NCBI GenBank assembly: GCA_041159745.1
Contig: JBEAXP010000026.1
Location: forward strand, 1 to 15,573
Origin: Casp-actino8 sp041159745
Lineage (GTDB): Bacteria; Actinomycetota; Acidimicrobiia; Acidimicrobiales; Ilumatobacteraceae
Direction of reading: 5' to 3'
Length of the DNA: 15,573 nt
The notes below the pieces were generated by a model. It saw only the letters and a program-made list of their open reading frames with translations, did not search any database and was not told where the DNA came from. Of the stretch, positions 14,324-15,573 are shown piece after piece (position 1 is the stretch's first letter; each line of letters begins with the position of its first letter). Position numbers and translations under genes: made by a program.

Positions 14324-14904
14324 TCGATTCGCACGAACTCGAGGGTGCACTCGGCACCCGAAGAGTCGACCATCCGAAGATGCAACAGGCCGTCCACGAA
14401 GGATCGGGTGTGGGTCTCGAGACCTGCCGGAGTGTCGACTTCCATCACGAGATCGACGCCGTGGAACAGCGTGACGATGGAGACCGCGCCGGACGGCGAG
14501 TCGAGCGTGACCGCTGTTTCACCGTCGACGGGGAACTTCTGAGCCGTCTTTCGATGGCGGACGTCGCCGATCGAACGCGTCTTGACGGTGATCGTGAGTT
14601 CGCCATCCTTGAAGTCGATGTCGGTGGTGGTGCGATTGAACTCGTCGCTGATGCGCTTCTCGATGTCGGCCGGTGAGACGCCGCGAGCGGCGAGCCAATC
14701 GCGGTATCCGGTGTGGCCGACGAACTTCCAGAGCCCGCGCCACGGATAGATCGGATCGTCGAGTTCGACCTTCTGGGCCTTGGGCTTGCGGCGACGGCGC
14801 GGCGAGAAAGCCGTGTTGAGAGCCTCGGCGCGCGCCCGCTGAGCCATCTTGCCGACGATGGCCTCGGTCTTGGGCGGACGAGCGAACTTGGCGAGCGACT
14901 TCAT
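14320..14904 (-). CDS. Fatty-acid-binding-protein-like (iLBP/calycin) protein
   Basis: 194 residues; ATG at 14904 chosen, since upstream codons run into the divergent promoter region. Residues 1-50 are basic (SPRRRRKPKAQK) and probably disordered. From residue 57 the chain follows the animal FABP pattern: GLWKFVGHTGYRDWLAARGVS (57-77, compare G.WK.V....F.DYM...GV), then TTTDIDFKDGELTITVKT, a KFPVDGE strand-turn, and THTRSFVDGLLHLRM ... AECTLEFVR (164-192, compare T..REL.DGKLILT ... VCTR.Y.K). Arg167 matches the buried Arg106 of heart FABP, but the R-x-Y pair of the last strand is Leu188/Phe190, so carboxylate binding may differ. Likely a cytoplasmic beta-barrel for a hydrophobic ligand. The match is by eye from memory; other calycins such as nitrobindin-like barrels remain possible. 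Confidence 0.8.
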   Translation of the reverse strand: MKSLAKFARPPKTEAIVGKMAQRARAEALNTAFSPRRRRKPKAQKVELDDPIYPWRGLWKFVGHTGYRDWLAARGVSPADIEKRISDEFNRTTTDIDFKDGELTITVKTRSIGDVRHRKTAQKFPVDGETAVTLDSPSGAVSIVTLFHGVDLVMEVDTPAGLETHTRSFVDGLLHLRMVDSSGAECTLEFVRID

Positions 14905-14913
14905 GACGTGGCG

Positions 14914-14919
14914 ATCGTA
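14914..14919 (-). promoter_or_regulatory. Candidate -10 element TACGAT for the FABP-like gene
   Basis: Reverse complement of 14914-14919 is TACGAT (TANNNT type), ending nine bases before the ATG at 14904. This places the transcript start at or just before the start codon, fitting a leaderless or nearly leaderless mRNA. No ribosome-binding site is seen. Confidence 0.4.
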
Positions 14920-14967
14920 GCCCACGTCGACCAACCCGGATTTTCCGTGTGAACCGACCAGGTGACC

Positions 14968-14973
14968 TAGGGT
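14968..14973 (+). promoter_or_regulatory. Candidate -10 element TAGGGT for the methyltransferase gene
   Basis: TAGGGT ends eight bases before the GTG at 14982, and the hexamer is identical to the one before the ATPase gene. It supports starting the protein at 14982 and not at the in-frame GTG at 14949, which would lie upstream of the promoter. Confidence 0.4.
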
Positions 14974-14981
14974 CGACTCTC

Positions 14982-15560
14982 GTGACCCGATTCGGTGCCG
15001 ACTACTACCGGCGCTTCTACGGCCGCGGTGGAGTCCACGACAGGAACTCCATCGCCCGACTCGCATCGGCCGTGCACGGCATGTGTGCCTGGTGGGGAGT
15101 GGCGCCCCGCAGCGTTCTCGACGTGGGGGCCGGACCGGGACTCTGGCGCGACTGGTATCGCGAACAGCACCCGCGGGTTCGCGTCGTGTCGACCGATGTG
15201 AGTGAGTACGCCTGTGCCAAATACGGACACGAACGGCGCGACATCGCCACGTGGCGTCCGGCGAAGACATTCGACCTCGTGATCTGTCACGGCGTTCTGC
15301 AGTACCCGAACGACGCCGATGCCGAGTCGGCGATCGACAACCTCGCTCACGCCTGCCGACACGTGATGTACCTCGAAGTGCCGACGCTCTCCGACTACCG
15401 AACGATCGTCGATCCGTCGGCCACCGACATGGACGTGCACCAACGAACCGGCGAGTGGTATCGCTCGCGCCTCGAACGCCACTTCATCCAGGCCGGGGCC
15501 GGGTTGTGGGCCCGCAAGGGCGGCAACGTCCTGCTCTACGAACTCGAACGCACGCGCTGA
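14982..15560 (+). CDS. Class I SAM-dependent methyltransferase
   Basis: 192 residues from the GTG at 14982. Motif I is SVLDVGAGPGLW (44-55), binding SAM through the Gly-rich loop; the acidic end of strand 2 is VVSTDVSEY (68-76, Asp72 for the ribose); the strand-4 motif is FDLVICHGVLQYPND (97-111). The N-terminal GADYYRRFYGRGG is common in this class, where it covers the SAM pocket. Length is short but complete, ending in the expected final strands (GNVLLYELER). The acceptor substrate cannot be predicted. It is divergent from the FABP-like gene across 77 bases; a functional link between the two is possible but unproved. An in-frame GTG at 14949 would add 11 residues. Confidence 0.88.
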   Translation: MTRFGADYYRRFYGRGGVHDRNSIARLASAVHGMCAWWGVAPRSVLDVGAGPGLWRDWYREQHPRVRVVSTDVSEYACAKYGHERRDIATWRPAKTFDLVICHGVLQYPNDADAESAIDNLAHACRHVMYLEVPTLSDYRTIVDPSATDMDVHQRTGEWYRSRLERHFIQAGAGLWARKGGNVLLYELERTR

Positions 15561-15573
15561 GTCAGATGCGGGC

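Noticed and set aside
1..15573. Mobile elements, CRISPR arrays, tRNA or rRNA genes
   Set aside because: No transposase or integrase motifs, no spaced identical repeats of CRISPR type, and no cloverleaf or rRNA-like stretches were seen.

Overview
The window is high-GC, densely packed bacterial chromosome with many GTG starts, ATGA stop/start overlaps and an F420-type flavin/deazaflavin enzyme. It looks like an actinobacterium; gene style and gene mix suggest Acidimicrobiia (Ilumatobacter-like), but that placement is inference. No rRNA, tRNA, CRISPR array, insertion sequence or prophage was seen, and no stretch longer than about 110 bases lacks a gene.

Left part (1-3050): a secreted His/Asp-rich protein of unknown function on the minus strand is divergent from a single-pass membrane protein whose outer domain looks like a Rieske fold without its cluster ligands. 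A PhyH-type Fe(II)/2-oxoglutarate oxygenase is divergent from an MTH1-like Nudix hydrolase across a 22-base gap that holds a direct repeat. Next come two small paralogous proteins of unknown function, which converge tail to tail (2770-3384).

Middle (3490-8296): a minus-strand group contains a 516-residue coiled-coil protein with an unrecognised C-terminal domain, followed by a small sigma-70-like factor and one of the two paralogs. A four-helix membrane protein diverges from the 516-residue gene. A DEAD-box RNA helicase with a DbpA/CsdA-type RNA-binding tail overlaps a Rv2061-type F420-dependent enzyme by four bases.

Right part (8354-14323): a complete BMP-type (PnrA/Nup-like) ABC importer: lipoprotein binding subunit, tandem terminator hairpins, a double ATPase and two permeases. 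The last gene of the unit is a Rieske non-haem iron oxygenase. ATPase, permeases and oxygenase are joined by ATGA overlaps, so the oxygenase is translationally coupled to the importer. The simplest reading is uptake and oxidative attack (for example N- or O-demethylation) of a purine-like or aromatic compound. The required reductase is not in the window.

Right end (14320-15560): convergent with the oxygenase and sharing its stop bases is a 194-residue protein whose residues 57-193 match the animal-type fatty-acid-binding-protein (iLBP) pattern along their whole length, which would be unusual in a bacterium. A small SAM-dependent methyltransferase diverges from it. The most interesting items are the FABP-like protein, the importer-coupled Rieske oxygenase, the inverted paralog pair, and the sigma/coiled-coil group.
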